Below, one piece after another: positions 22,812-30,143 of a stretch of DNA of 37,090 nucleotides. Origin of the DNA: Syntrophorhabdaceae bacterium (GTDB taxonomy: Bacteria; Desulfobacterota; Syntrophorhabdia; Syntrophorhabdales; Syntrophorhabdaceae); NCBI GenBank assembly GCA_036504895.1, contig DASXUJ010000022.1, forward strand, positions 1 through 37,090, given 5' to 3'. A program made the position numbers and the translations under genes. The notes beneath the pieces are model-generated. The model was not told where the DNA came from. It made no database searches and was given only the letters and a program-made list of their open reading frames with translations. Each line of letters begins with the position of its first letter. Position 1 is the first letter of the stretch.

Positions 22812-24052
22812 GGGTCCTCTGCAATAACGACAAGGACGCCGGTCCAATCGAGACCCCTGGGCCTTCCCAGGAGCGGAGCGATCTCAACGCCCGTAAAGAG
22901 CCCGAGGAGGGGAACCCCGTAATGGTTGCACGTCCGCTGGACTTCAGCCGATTCCTCCGCTGTCGAGCTCGAATACCCCATGGTCCTGCCCGCACAGTCG
23001 ATATAGAGGGCGAAGAGGGGCTTTTTCCCTTCCCTCACCACCCTTTCCATAAGGGCCATTGAATTCTCTCCGGCTGATTCTACCATTTTTCTCGTATCTC
23101 TGAGCATAAACTGGACTTCGAGGCCCTCTTCAAAATCCGGCTCAAAGAGAGTCACCCCGCTTCCGTCAGGCAGAACGCCTATCATCAGGCGGTTTACATA
23201 GTCGCTCTCCCGGGGGTCTCCATAACGCTCGCCGTAGTTTACCCCGAGAGTGAGATAATTGACGGGCGCCTGGCCCCGCCATTCGCGGTTGCCGAAGAGC
23301 TCGTCGATGATTTCCGCGATGGGTCTCCCGTCCAGCTCGTAGATCACCGGCCCTTCGATTTTCGTGATCCTGTGATAAACCCCGTCGAGGGGGCTGCAGC
23401 CGTGCATGATGACGGAGTCGAGGGAGACATTCCCGGAAAGGACGATCCCGACAGCCTGCTGGGTGCCCACATAGGAGCCGCAGAACTGTGTGCCCGGGCC
23501 TATTTCATAATTCCCCAGCATACCGGCCCCGGCTAAAGAAATTTCAGGAGCCATGTTCCGTGAAAGACCATCGAGAAAAGGTGAAGATGCGTTGAGAAGA
23601 GGCGGCATTCCATTTTCGGCGGCCTTTCTCACCCATTCGAAGAAGAGGAAGACGCCCTTATCGCCGGGACCTGTTGCCATAAGCTCGGCGAGTCTTATCC
23701 CCGCGGCCTCCTCGCCCTTATCGAGATCTCCCGTGGCGGCGACCCTGTGCCGTATGTCTTCGCTTTCAATGATCGCCACGGCAGCGGGAAAACCATCATA
23801 GAGAAGGTGGTGATTCGTGACTATCCCTATGGTGGAGCCTCCCGCAATGGGGACATCCGAGCCGACCACCTGCCTGATCCCCGAGAAAAATGCCTCGTGA
23901 TCGAGACAGCCGGCACAGAAGGCGTATACAAAATCGGGTCGCCCGATCGCTGCCGACTCTACGGCCTCGCGCGCGGCCCGGAAGCCGGAGGCCAGCCCGT
24001 CCTCGAGGTCGCAAAACCCTATGCCTACCTTGGTCTTTACTCCCGAAGGCAT
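22808..24052 (-). CDS. FIST-domain sensory protein
   Basis: A 414-residue protein of FIST_N (about 30-225) plus FIST_C (about 235-400) architecture. FIST domains are predicted ligand sensors, probably for amino acids or small molecules, and often act with kinases or chemotaxis proteins. Landmarks are DFVYAFCAGCLDHEAFFSG, the VPIAGGSTIGIVTNHH loop, the middle GNYEIGPGTQFCG, and the late GVPLLGLFTGVEIAPLLG. No membrane segment or output domain is present, so the product should pass its signal to a partner; the following kinase gene overlaps it by four bases. GAGGGGA precedes the ATG at 24052. An inverted repeat (TTCAAC/GTTGAA, 24166-24184) lies in its upstream region. The ligand is unknown. Confidence 0.9.
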   Translation of the reverse strand: MPSGVKTKVGIGFCDLEDGLASGFRAAREAVESAAIGRPDFVYAFCAGCLDHEAFFSGIRQVVGSDVPIAGGSTIGIVTNHHLLYDGFPAAVAIIESEDIRHRVAATGDLDKGEEAAGIRLAELMATGPGDKGVFLFFEWVRKAAENGMPPLLNASSPFLDGLSRNMAPEISLAGAGMLGNYEIGPGTQFCGSYVGTQQAVGIVLSGNVSLDSVIMHGCSPLDGVYHRITKIEGPVIYELDGRPIAEIIDELFGNREWRGQAPVNYLTLGVNYGERYGDPRESDYVNRLMIGVLPDGSGVTLFEPDFEEGLEVQFMLRDTRKMVESAGENSMALMERVVREGKKPLFALYIDCAGRTMGYSSSTAEESAEVQRTCNHYGVPLLGLFTGVEIAPLLGRPRGLDWTGVLVVIAEDP

Positions 24053-24549
24053 GCTTCAATCCCCTCGTCTAATGGTGCCCTGTGCAAGAAAAATGCTCCC
24101 CTTTCGGAGATTTCCCATGGTTCGGAAACCTGCCTCACTATGTTTTGCCACAATACAGACCCTAATTCAACAAAAATGGTTGAACCAACCCTTTATCCTT
24201 CCCCCTCTTGAATTCGAGGTCAAGAGGGCCCCATAATCATACTGTCGTACTGTCGGCGGGCATGGGGGAGCAGCGCTCCCGGCACGGGCGCCGTGACGAC
24301 AGGATGTGTCTGCTGCCTTTCTCTTCCTTGGAAAGAAGGGTTCGAAAAAGGGCCGGCAAAGGAGAAAAATTAAGTTATTTGTCTTCCGGGGCCATTCCTT
24401 CTGAATAGTCCTTGACAAAGGGCCATGGGCGCAGGAGAATAGAAAAAAAAGACCCCTTTTGGCCGCGATTTTCCGAAAATGGCAGGAACGGGGCTTGAGG
24501 GGCGACCCCTTCGCGTGGGAACCTTGACGCCCCATTTCAGGGAGGATCT
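24053..24549. other. 497-bp divergent intergenic region with palindromes
   Basis: No convincing gene. It holds TTCAAC/GTTGAA (24166-24184), a perfect nine-base inverted repeat CCCTCTTGA/TCAAGAGGG (24203-24228, loop eight), and GC-rich hairpins around 24265-24295 (GGGAGC/GCTCCC, CACGG/CCGTG). A plus-strand promoter follows at 24412. The region separates the FIST-kinase operon from the Cache gene and may hold shared control sites. Confidence 0.55.
24412..24440 (+). promoter_or_regulatory. Promoter of the Cache-protein gene
   Basis: Perfect TTGACA (24412-24417), 17 bases, GAGAAT (24435-24440). Predicted start near 24447, leader about 100 nt. Confidence 0.6.
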
Positions 24550-25092
24550 ATGAAAAGGCTTTGGGTGGTAATGCTTCTGGTTGTACTCGGCACGGCAGCG
24601 ATGTGTCAACCGGGGTTCTGCAAGGAAAAGGCAGGGAAAGCTCTTTCCGCGCGGGACACACTCATCAAGAGCGAAATCGAGACTGCGATCAGCATGTTGC
24701 AGACCATCTCGGCGAAGCAGCAGAAAGGGGAGATGACCCTTGACCAGGCAAAGCAGCTCGGGGCGGACCTTCTCCGGGGACTCCGCTACGGCAAAGACGG
24801 ATACTTCTGGGCGGACACCACGGAAGGAGTATGCGTGGTCCTCTATGGGCAGAAGGACGTGGAGGGAAAGAACAGGCTGGATCTTAAGGATGCCAAGGGT
24901 AAATCCCTCGTCAGGGACTTGATTGCCACGGCGAAGGCAGGAGGCGGTTACGAGGATTACTGGTTCCCTAAGGCGAATGAAACGACGCCCCTGCCCAAGA
25001 GGGGTTACGTGCAGCTCTTCGAACCCTTTGGATGGGTTGTGGGCACCGGATACTACGTCACGGAAAAGGCCCCTAAGGGAAAAGTGAAATAA
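24550..25092 (+). CDS. Periplasmic stand-alone Cache-domain protein
   Basis: A 180-residue exported protein. Residues 1-24 form a signal peptide. The rest is a single small Cache (sCache_2-like) domain: a long N-terminal helix (about 33-75), then LLRGLRYGKDGYFWADTTEGVCVVLYGQ, KSLVRDLIATAKAGGGYEDYWFPK, and RGYVQLFEPFGWVVGTGYYV, the usual ending. Cache domains bind small carboxylates and similar ligands as outer sensors of chemoreceptors and kinases; here no transmembrane anchor or output domain is attached, so it would have to act through another protein or as a binding protein. GGAGG lies four bases before the ATG. Divergent from the FIST-kinase operon. A terminator-like stem without U-run (CGGGGGAG/CTCCCCCG, 25103-25137) follows. 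Confidence 0.88.
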   Translation: MKRLWVVMLLVVLGTAAMCQPGFCKEKAGKALSARDTLIKSEIETAISMLQTISAKQQKGEMTLDQAKQLGADLLRGLRYGKDGYFWADTTEGVCVVLYGQKDVEGKNRLDLKDAKGKSLVRDLIATAKAGGGYEDYWFPKANETTPLPKRGYVQLFEPFGWVVGTGYYVTEKAPKGKVK

Positions 25093-25165
25093 CCCGGGAT
25101 TCCGGGGGAGGGAATGAAAGCAAAGAGCTCTCCCCCGAAACAACCGATTCTCCCGAAAACCCTGC

Positions 25166-25195
25166 TTGACAATCCCCCCTGTTACCTGGAAGAAT
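25166..25195 (+). promoter_or_regulatory. Promoter of the exported hydrolase gene
   Basis: Perfect TTGACA (25166-25171), 18 bases, AAGAAT (25190-25195). Predicted start near 25202, leader about 110 nt to the ATG at 25311. Confidence 0.5.
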
Positions 25196-25310
25196 GGAAC
25201 ATACGATGACCTTCGAGAAGCCGAAAAGAGATACCCATCAGGCGTCCCCGTGTCCGGCCCGGCCCCTCGCACCGGGACCCGGTAAGGACGGAGCTCGGGA
25301 GGAGAAAATT

Positions 25311-26243
25311 ATGACAAAATGGGTGCTCACTATTTGTATCTTTGCCTTTCTCTCTATTTCCTGGCTCCCGGCCCCCTTATGCCGGGCCGGAAACGACGAT
25401 GGGCAGGCCCCGGTAAGAAATGCCGTTACGGAAGCCGCGACCGGGCTGGTCCGGGTGGGCGACATCGACGTGAGCTATAGGGTGAAGGGCGAGGGCTTCC
25501 CCATCATCCTCATTACCGGTTACAGCGCTACCATGGACATCTGGGACCCCCTCACGATCGAGGTCCTGTCCGCGCGCTATAAAGTCATTATCTTCGATAA
25601 CCGCGGCATCGGGAAAACCACGGCCTCGGACAAACCCTTTACCATAGAGCTTTTCGCAGAGGACACGAGGGGCCTCATGGACGCCCTGAAAATAAAAAAG
25701 GCCCATCTCCTCGGCTGGTCCATGGGCACTTTCATCGCCACCGAGCTCGCGCTCAGGTATCCGGAGAAGGTGGACAAGCTGATCCTCTACGCGGGAAATT
25801 GCGATTGGACAGGTTCTGACGTGGTAGAGGCCCGCCCTGAAGTCCTGGCCGCCCTCATGGACCTTTCGGGTTCCAGACAAGAACGCTCCGGACGTCTCGT
25901 CTCCATCCTCTATCCTGGGAAATGGCTCGACGATCACCCCGATTTCCTGCAAAAGTTGCCGCGAGCCAAAGAGCAGCCGTTGCGGGAGACCCTGGAGCGA
26001 CAGGGCAATGCCCTTGCCTCATGGAAGGGGACATGCAAAAGAATCGGCACCCTCTCGTCACCGACGTTGATTATTACCGGCACGGAGGACGTGGTGATCC
26101 CTCCGGCCAATTCGCTCCGTATGGCGGCGAAGATCCCCGGCTCCTGGCTCATACGCATGCCGGGCGGCCATTCTGCCATGCACCAGTATCCGGAAACCTT
26201 CAGCCGCTGTCTCCGCACCTTTTTGGACGGAGAGAAAGAGTAG
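25311..26243 (+). CDS. Exported alpha/beta hydrolase
   Basis: A 310-residue hydrolase with a Sec signal (1-26, ending APLCRAG). The start at 25311 is set by GGAGG AG six bases upstream; an in-frame ATG at 25194 overlaps the promoter and would bury the signal. Catalytic parts are GWSMG with S137, DNRGIGKT after the second strand (96-103), GTEDVVIP with the likely acid, and GGHSAMHQ with the histidine. This is the common DNRGxG group of periplasmic or surface esterases and lactonases. It is followed after 60 bases by the Pat-like gene on the same strand, so the two may be co-transcribed. Substrate unknown. Confidence 0.88.
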   Translation: MTKWVLTICIFAFLSISWLPAPLCRAGNDDGQAPVRNAVTEAATGLVRVGDIDVSYRVKGEGFPIILITGYSATMDIWDPLTIEVLSARYKVIIFDNRGIGKTTASDKPFTIELFAEDTRGLMDALKIKKAHLLGWSMGTFIATELALRYPEKVDKLILYAGNCDWTGSDVVEARPEVLAALMDLSGSRQERSGRLVSILYPGKWLDDHPDFLQKLPRAKEQPLRETLERQGNALASWKGTCKRIGTLSSPTLIITGTEDVVIPPANSLRMAAKIPGSWLIRMPGGHSAMHQYPETFSRCLRTFLDGEKE

Positions 26244-26303
26244 GAGACGAGAGGCGGGGAACGGCTGGCATCCGGGAAATAACGAGCTTAAAGGAAAAAG
26301 CGA

Positions 26304-28973
26304 ATGAACGATCTCAAAACCCTGTTCAATCCGAAGAGCATCGCAGTGGTAGGCGCCACCGATAAGGAGCATTCCGTAGGGAGATCCATTCTCCGGAATC
26401 TCCTTCTGTCGGAGGACCGGCAGGTATTTGCGGTAAACCCTCACAGGGAGTCGGTTATGGGGCTCCCCTGCTACGGGCGCGTAAAAGATATTCCCCGGGC
26501 CGTCGACCTTGCCGTGATCGCCGTGCCCAGGGAGATGGTCGTCGAGGCGATCGAAGACTGCGGGCTTGCAGGCGCCGGCGGGGTGATTATCGTCTCGTCG
26601 GGGTTCGGCGAGGGGGGTTCCGAAGGAAAGAGACAGGAAGGGGAGATTGCGGCGCTGCGCGACAAGTATGGGATGCGGATCATCGGGCCCAACAGCGTAG
26701 GCATAATCAGGCCCACCATAGGGCTCAACACGACGCCCATAGAGGATATGCCCGACAAGGGCAATATCGCCTTTATCACCGAGAGCGCCGCCTTCGGGAG
26801 GGCCCTCATGGAGTGGGGCGTAGACGCCCGGATAGGCTTCAGCATGATCGCCTCTTTGGGATCCATGATCGACGTGGGCTTCGGCGACCTCATCGATTTT
26901 CTGGGTGAAGATCCCTCCACGAGGAGCATCATGATCTATATGGAGCACGGGATGGGAGACATCAAACGGTTCGCGAGCGCGGCCAAGGGCTTTTCCCGCA
27001 ACAAGCCCATCATCGTGCTGAGACCCCTTCCTGCCGACGAGGAGGATGAGACCGCCCGTTCGCTCACGGGCTCCATGGCCGGACATAACCGCATGTACGA
27101 TGCCCTCTTCAAAAGAATCGGCGTGGTGAGGGTGAGGGAGGCGGCCGATATCTTCAATGTGGCCGGCGTTCTTCATTCGAGGCGCCTTCCCAAGGGACCA
27201 CGCCTTCTCATTATCACCAATGCGGGCGGCGTGGGCACCATGGCGACGAATACCCTTACCGACCTGGGCGGTGTCCTTGCCTCCCTCTCAGGTGCCAGCT
27301 TAAAGGAATTCGATGATATTCTCCCATCCTATTGGAACAGGCAGAACCCCATCTACCTTCTGCGCGATGCAGATGCGGGGAGGTTCGACAGGGCGATCGC
27401 AATCGGCCTCGAGGACCCCGGAGTGGACGGTATCCTCATCATCTACACCTATCAGGCGGCCGCAAGCTCGGAAGATTTCGCACGGGTCGTGAGCGAGCGC
27501 GCGGGACAATCGCAAAAGCCGATCCTCACCGCCTGCATGGGCGGTCTCGAGGCCCGAAAGGGCAAGGAGCTCCTCCTCAGGCACAACATTCCCGACTACG
27601 ATACGCCCGAGGAGGCGGTAAAGACCTACGTCTACATGTACCGGTACGAGCGGAACCTCGAGCTCCTCTACGAGACGCCGTCGGAGCTCTCCGTGGACCG
27701 GGCCCCGCCCACCAATAACCTGCGTGTGGCCGTGAAGAGCGCCCTCGGGGAGGGAAGGACCTTCCTGGGCGGCGAAGAGGCGGCACGGTTTCTCACCAAT
27801 TACGGCATCCCCACGATCAGGTCCCATATGACCTCAGGCGTGGAGGAGGCCGTGGAAAAAGCCAAAAAGATCGGTTATCCCGTGGTCCTCAAGGTAATTT
27901 CCCCCGATATCTTCGATCGGGCAGACGTGGGCGGCCTCGCCATCGGCGTGGCCGACGAGGAGGAGTTGAGGTCGGAGTACGCCCGTATCCTGACGCGGAT
28001 CAAAGGCGAGGCCCCCTCCGTGCACATTGCGGGCATCGCGGTTCAGAAGATGGTCGAAAAGATCGATTACCACCTCATGCTCGGAGCGAAGAGAGACCCG
28101 AAGTTCGGGACCGTCATCCTCTTCGGCATGGGCGGCGTGGGCGCCCAGGTGTTCCGGGATTTTTCCCTGGCCCTGCCGCCCCTCAACCAGACCCTCGCGA
28201 GGCGGCTCATGGAAGAGACGCGGGTGTACAGGATGCTCCACGGGTACAGGGGCAGGCCGCCCGCAGACTTTAGAAAGCTCGAGGAGATGATCGTCGTCTT
28301 CTCCAATATGATCGTCGATTTCCCGGAGATCGCGGAGATGGATATAAACCCCATCGCCGTGACGGACGGCAGGCCTTCGGTCCTCGATGCGCGGATCATT
28401 CTCAAGGCCGAGGCGACTTCCTCCCCATCCCTTTATCCCCATCTCATCATCACCCCCTATCCCTCGCGGTACGTGACTCCATGGACGCTGCCCGACGGCA
28501 CGGAGGTGATCCTGAGGCCCGTGCGGCCCGAGGACGAGCCACTGGAGCACGAGATGCTCTCGACCCTGTCCGAGGAGACCCTCCGGACCAGGTTCTTTCA
28601 GACCATCAGCACCATTACCCATGAAATGCACGTGAGGTTCTGCAATATCGACTATGACCGCGAAATAGCCATGGTCGCCGAAATGAGGCAGGGCGGCGTC
28701 AGGCGCATCATCGGGATAAGCAGGCTTGTGATCGAGCCGAGCTTCGCAAGCGGAGAATATGCCGTGGTGGTTCACGATGATTTTCATGGGAAGGGTCTGG
28801 GCTACAAGCTGGTAGACGTGCTCATAGGCATCGCCCAGGAAAAAGGGATCGCGGAATTCAAGGGCTATGTTCAGGCAGGAAACACTAAGATGCTCGGTGT
28901 CTGCCGTCGCCTGGGATTTGCGGTCGAGCCGCTGCCCGACCGCACCTTCGAGGTGAAGCTGAAGCTGAAGTAG
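26304..28973 (+). CDS. Pat-like fusion: ADP-forming acyl-CoA synthetase plus GNAT acetyltransferase
   Basis: An 889-residue protein. Order: CoA-binding Rossmann domain (about 5-130), ligase-CoA domains (about 145-460), ATP-grasp domain (about 485-700) and a GNAT domain (about 730-889) with HGKGLGYKL as the acetyl-CoA loop. This is the layout of Pat/PatZ lysine acetyltransferases, which modify acyl-CoA synthetases and other enzymes. The ligase half looks inactive: at the SHTG site that carries the phospho-histidine in active enzymes it reads SLTG (L254), and the HK of the ATP-grasp SPDIxHK motif is DR (538-539). The ligase half may thus be a sensor of CoA, acyl-CoA or nucleotide. AAGGA lies nine bases before the ATG. 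Confidence 0.92.
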   Translation: MNDLKTLFNPKSIAVVGATDKEHSVGRSILRNLLLSEDRQVFAVNPHRESVMGLPCYGRVKDIPRAVDLAVIAVPREMVVEAIEDCGLAGAGGVIIVSSGFGEGGSEGKRQEGEIAALRDKYGMRIIGPNSVGIIRPTIGLNTTPIEDMPDKGNIAFITESAAFGRALMEWGVDARIGFSMIASLGSMIDVGFGDLIDFLGEDPSTRSIMIYMEHGMGDIKRFASAAKGFSRNKPIIVLRPLPADEEDETARSLTGSMAGHNRMYDALFKRIGVVRVREAADIFNVAGVLHSRRLPKGPRLLIITNAGGVGTMATNTLTDLGGVLASLSGASLKEFDDILPSYWNRQNPIYLLRDADAGRFDRAIAIGLEDPGVDGILIIYTYQAAASSEDFARVVSERAGQSQKPILTACMGGLEARKGKELLLRHNIPDYDTPEEAVKTYVYMYRYERNLELLYETPSELSVDRAPPTNNLRVAVKSALGEGRTFLGGEEAARFLTNYGIPTIRSHMTSGVEEAVEKAKKIGYPVVLKVISPDIFDRADVGGLAIGVADEEELRSEYARILTRIKGEAPSVHIAGIAVQKMVEKIDYHLMLGAKRDPKFGTVILFGMGGVGAQVFRDFSLALPPLNQTLARRLMEETRVYRMLHGYRGRPPADFRKLEEMIVVFSNMIVDFPEIAEMDINPIAVTDGRPSVLDARIILKAEATSSPSLYPHLIITPYPSRYVTPWTLPDGTEVILRPVRPEDEPLEHEMLSTLSEETLRTRFFQTISTITHEMHVRFCNIDYDREIAMVAEMRQGGVRRIIGISRLVIEPSFASGEYAVVVHDDFHGKGLGYKLVDVLIGIAQEKGIAEFKGYVQAGNTKMLGVCRRLGFAVEPLPDRTFEVKLKLK

Positions 28974-28983
28974 GGCAATTAAA

Positions 28984-29050
28984 GGGGCTCGCGTCGCCCC
29001 CTCGGGCGGCAAAGCCGACCGAGCCTCCCCCTCTCGCGCGCTGTGCGCGC
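28984..29050. repeat. Three consecutive hairpins between convergent genes
   Basis: GGGGC/GCCCC (28984-29000), CTCGGgCGGC/GCCGaCCGAG (29001-29023) and GCGCGC/GCGCGC (29036-29050) follow one another between the convergent Pat-like and VOC genes. The first has a short TTTAATT tract on the minus strand, so it may end the VOC message; the cluster may stop transcription from both sides. Confidence 0.55.
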
Positions 29051-29126
29051 TAATTGCGGAGCTTTTCCAACCATGCGCACTGATTAGTAAATTACTCCAC
29101 GGCCATTGGGTTCTTTGTCGAACCTT

Positions 29127-29486
29127 TTACCCCGACATTCTTGGCTGGAAGATGGCGAAGGCTGCGCCGGTGGGGTCGAGGAGCATGCTGAACCAGCCGG
29201 TGTCCGGTATGTCGGTCACATTCACGAGCACCTCGGCGCCGAGAGATTCCGCCCTCCTGGTGGAAAGGGCGACGTCTTCCACCAGTACGTAGGGCACCCA
29301 TTGGGCCGGGGCATCGGGTATGGGGCTCATCATCATACCTCCTCCGGTGCCTTCTCCGACTTTTATGACCGTATAATTTATCTCGGGCACTTCTTCATAT
29401 TCCCAATCGAATAAGCCTTTGTAGAATTCTTTCGCCCTCTCCGGGTCCTTTGTGTGCAACTCTGCGTGTACGAATGGATTTCCCAT
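29127..29486 (-). CDS. VOC-family (glyoxalase/bleomycin-resistance fold) protein
   Basis: A 119-residue single VOC module with two beta-alpha-beta-beta-beta halves. It starts MGNPFVHAELHTKDPERAKEFY, where H7 and, in the second half, E or D near LLDPTGAAFAIFQ are at the usual metal positions. The second half reads YVLVEDVALSTRRAESLGAEVLV. This subgroup (WVPYVLVEDV with an AxxAIFQ ending) is common as small VOC proteins often annotated as glyoxalase-like or hydroxylase partner, with few known reactions. AGGAGG lies before the ATG. It converges with the Pat-like gene. Substrate unknown; antibiotic resistance should not be assumed. Confidence 0.9.
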   Translation of the reverse strand: MGNPFVHAELHTKDPERAKEFYKGLFDWEYEEVPEINYTVIKVGEGTGGGMMMSPIPDAPAQWVPYVLVEDVALSTRRAESLGAEVLVNVTDIPDTGWFSMLLDPTGAAFAIFQPRMSG

Positions 29487-29687
29487 GGTGTCCTCCTTTT
29501 GTTGCGTGTTGAACCACGCATACGTCCTCCCCGAATATAGTCATCTGAGGCCCGTATGAAAGGGGGTGAACATAGAAATTGAGACGAGGACAGGTTGCAT
29601 ATTTAGCGAAAGAACCATATCTTTAACGATGAAGGCGGCTTAGGGATAGATATCCCGAGGAAGAGAAAAGAAAAAAGGAGAAAAGGC

Positions 29688-30068
29688 ATGACAAAAATAG
29701 TCGTCCCGGTCTTCATGGCACTGGTTACGTTGATCCTTCTTTTCCCCTGCCTTGCCCGGGCCTTTAATCAGGCGCACCTGGACCAGATGAGAGCCACTCA
29801 AAACTGCCGGGCCTGCGACCTTTCAGGGGCGAGTCTTACGGGGGCCAGCCTGGCGGGATCGGACCTCTCCGGCTCCGACCTTTCGAATTCGGACCTTTCG
29901 GGCGCCAATCTTTCGGGCGCCAATCTTTCGGGAGCGAGCCTCTCCCAGGCAAACCTCTCCGCCGCGAACCTCACGGGTGCGAACCTTTCGGGGACCCGTT
30001 TCACGGGAGCGATCTGGCCTGACGGCAGCAGGTGCGAAGCCGGCTCCGTGGGGGAGTGCGTCAGATGA
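29688..30068 (+). CDS. Secreted pentapeptide-repeat protein
   Basis: A 126-residue exported protein. Residues 1-25 are a signal peptide (ending LARAF). After a short linker with CRAC (42-45), about 14 consecutive A(D/N/S)LxG pentads run from roughly 46 to 112, ending TRFTGAIWPDGSRC. Such repeats fold as a right-handed quadrilateral beta-helix. A C-terminal segment has two more cysteines (RCEAGSVGEC), so disulfides outside the cell are possible. The repeats also repeat at DNA level (around 29885-29940). AAGGAG lies before the ATG. It ends in a bidirectional terminator shared with the phosphoesterase gene. Biological role unknown; the gyrase-protecting type is cytosolic and unlike this one. Confidence 0.9.
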   Translation: MTKIVVPVFMALVTLILLFPCLARAFNQAHLDQMRATQNCRACDLSGASLTGASLAGSDLSGSDLSNSDLSGANLSGANLSGASLSQANLSAANLTGANLSGTRFTGAIWPDGSRCEAGSVGECVR

Positions 30069-30085
30069 GAGAGGATTCTTACAAA

Positions 30086-30123
30086 AAAACGGGGGCCGCG
30101 GCGTCGAGCCGGGCCCCCGTTTT
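30086..30123. terminator. Bidirectional rho-independent terminator
   Basis: AAAACGGGGGCC (30086-30097) pairs with GGCCCCCGTTTT (30112-30123) around a 14-base loop. T-runs lie on both strands, TTTT on plus and seven Ts on minus. It serves the convergent pentapeptide-repeat and metallophosphoesterase genes. Confidence 0.88.
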
Positions 30124-30143
30124 CGATTCGAAGAAGGAAGAAG

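Noticed and set aside
26058-29012. Two long minus-strand open frames (372 and 392 codons) opposite the Pat-like gene
   Set aside because: They are shadows of a clear multi-domain protein, with His/Asp/Gly-rich composition typical of reversed GC-rich coding DNA.
29885-29940. Short tandem DNA repeats that might be a CRISPR or satellite
   Set aside because: They are the codons of pentapeptide repeats in frame and have no spacers.
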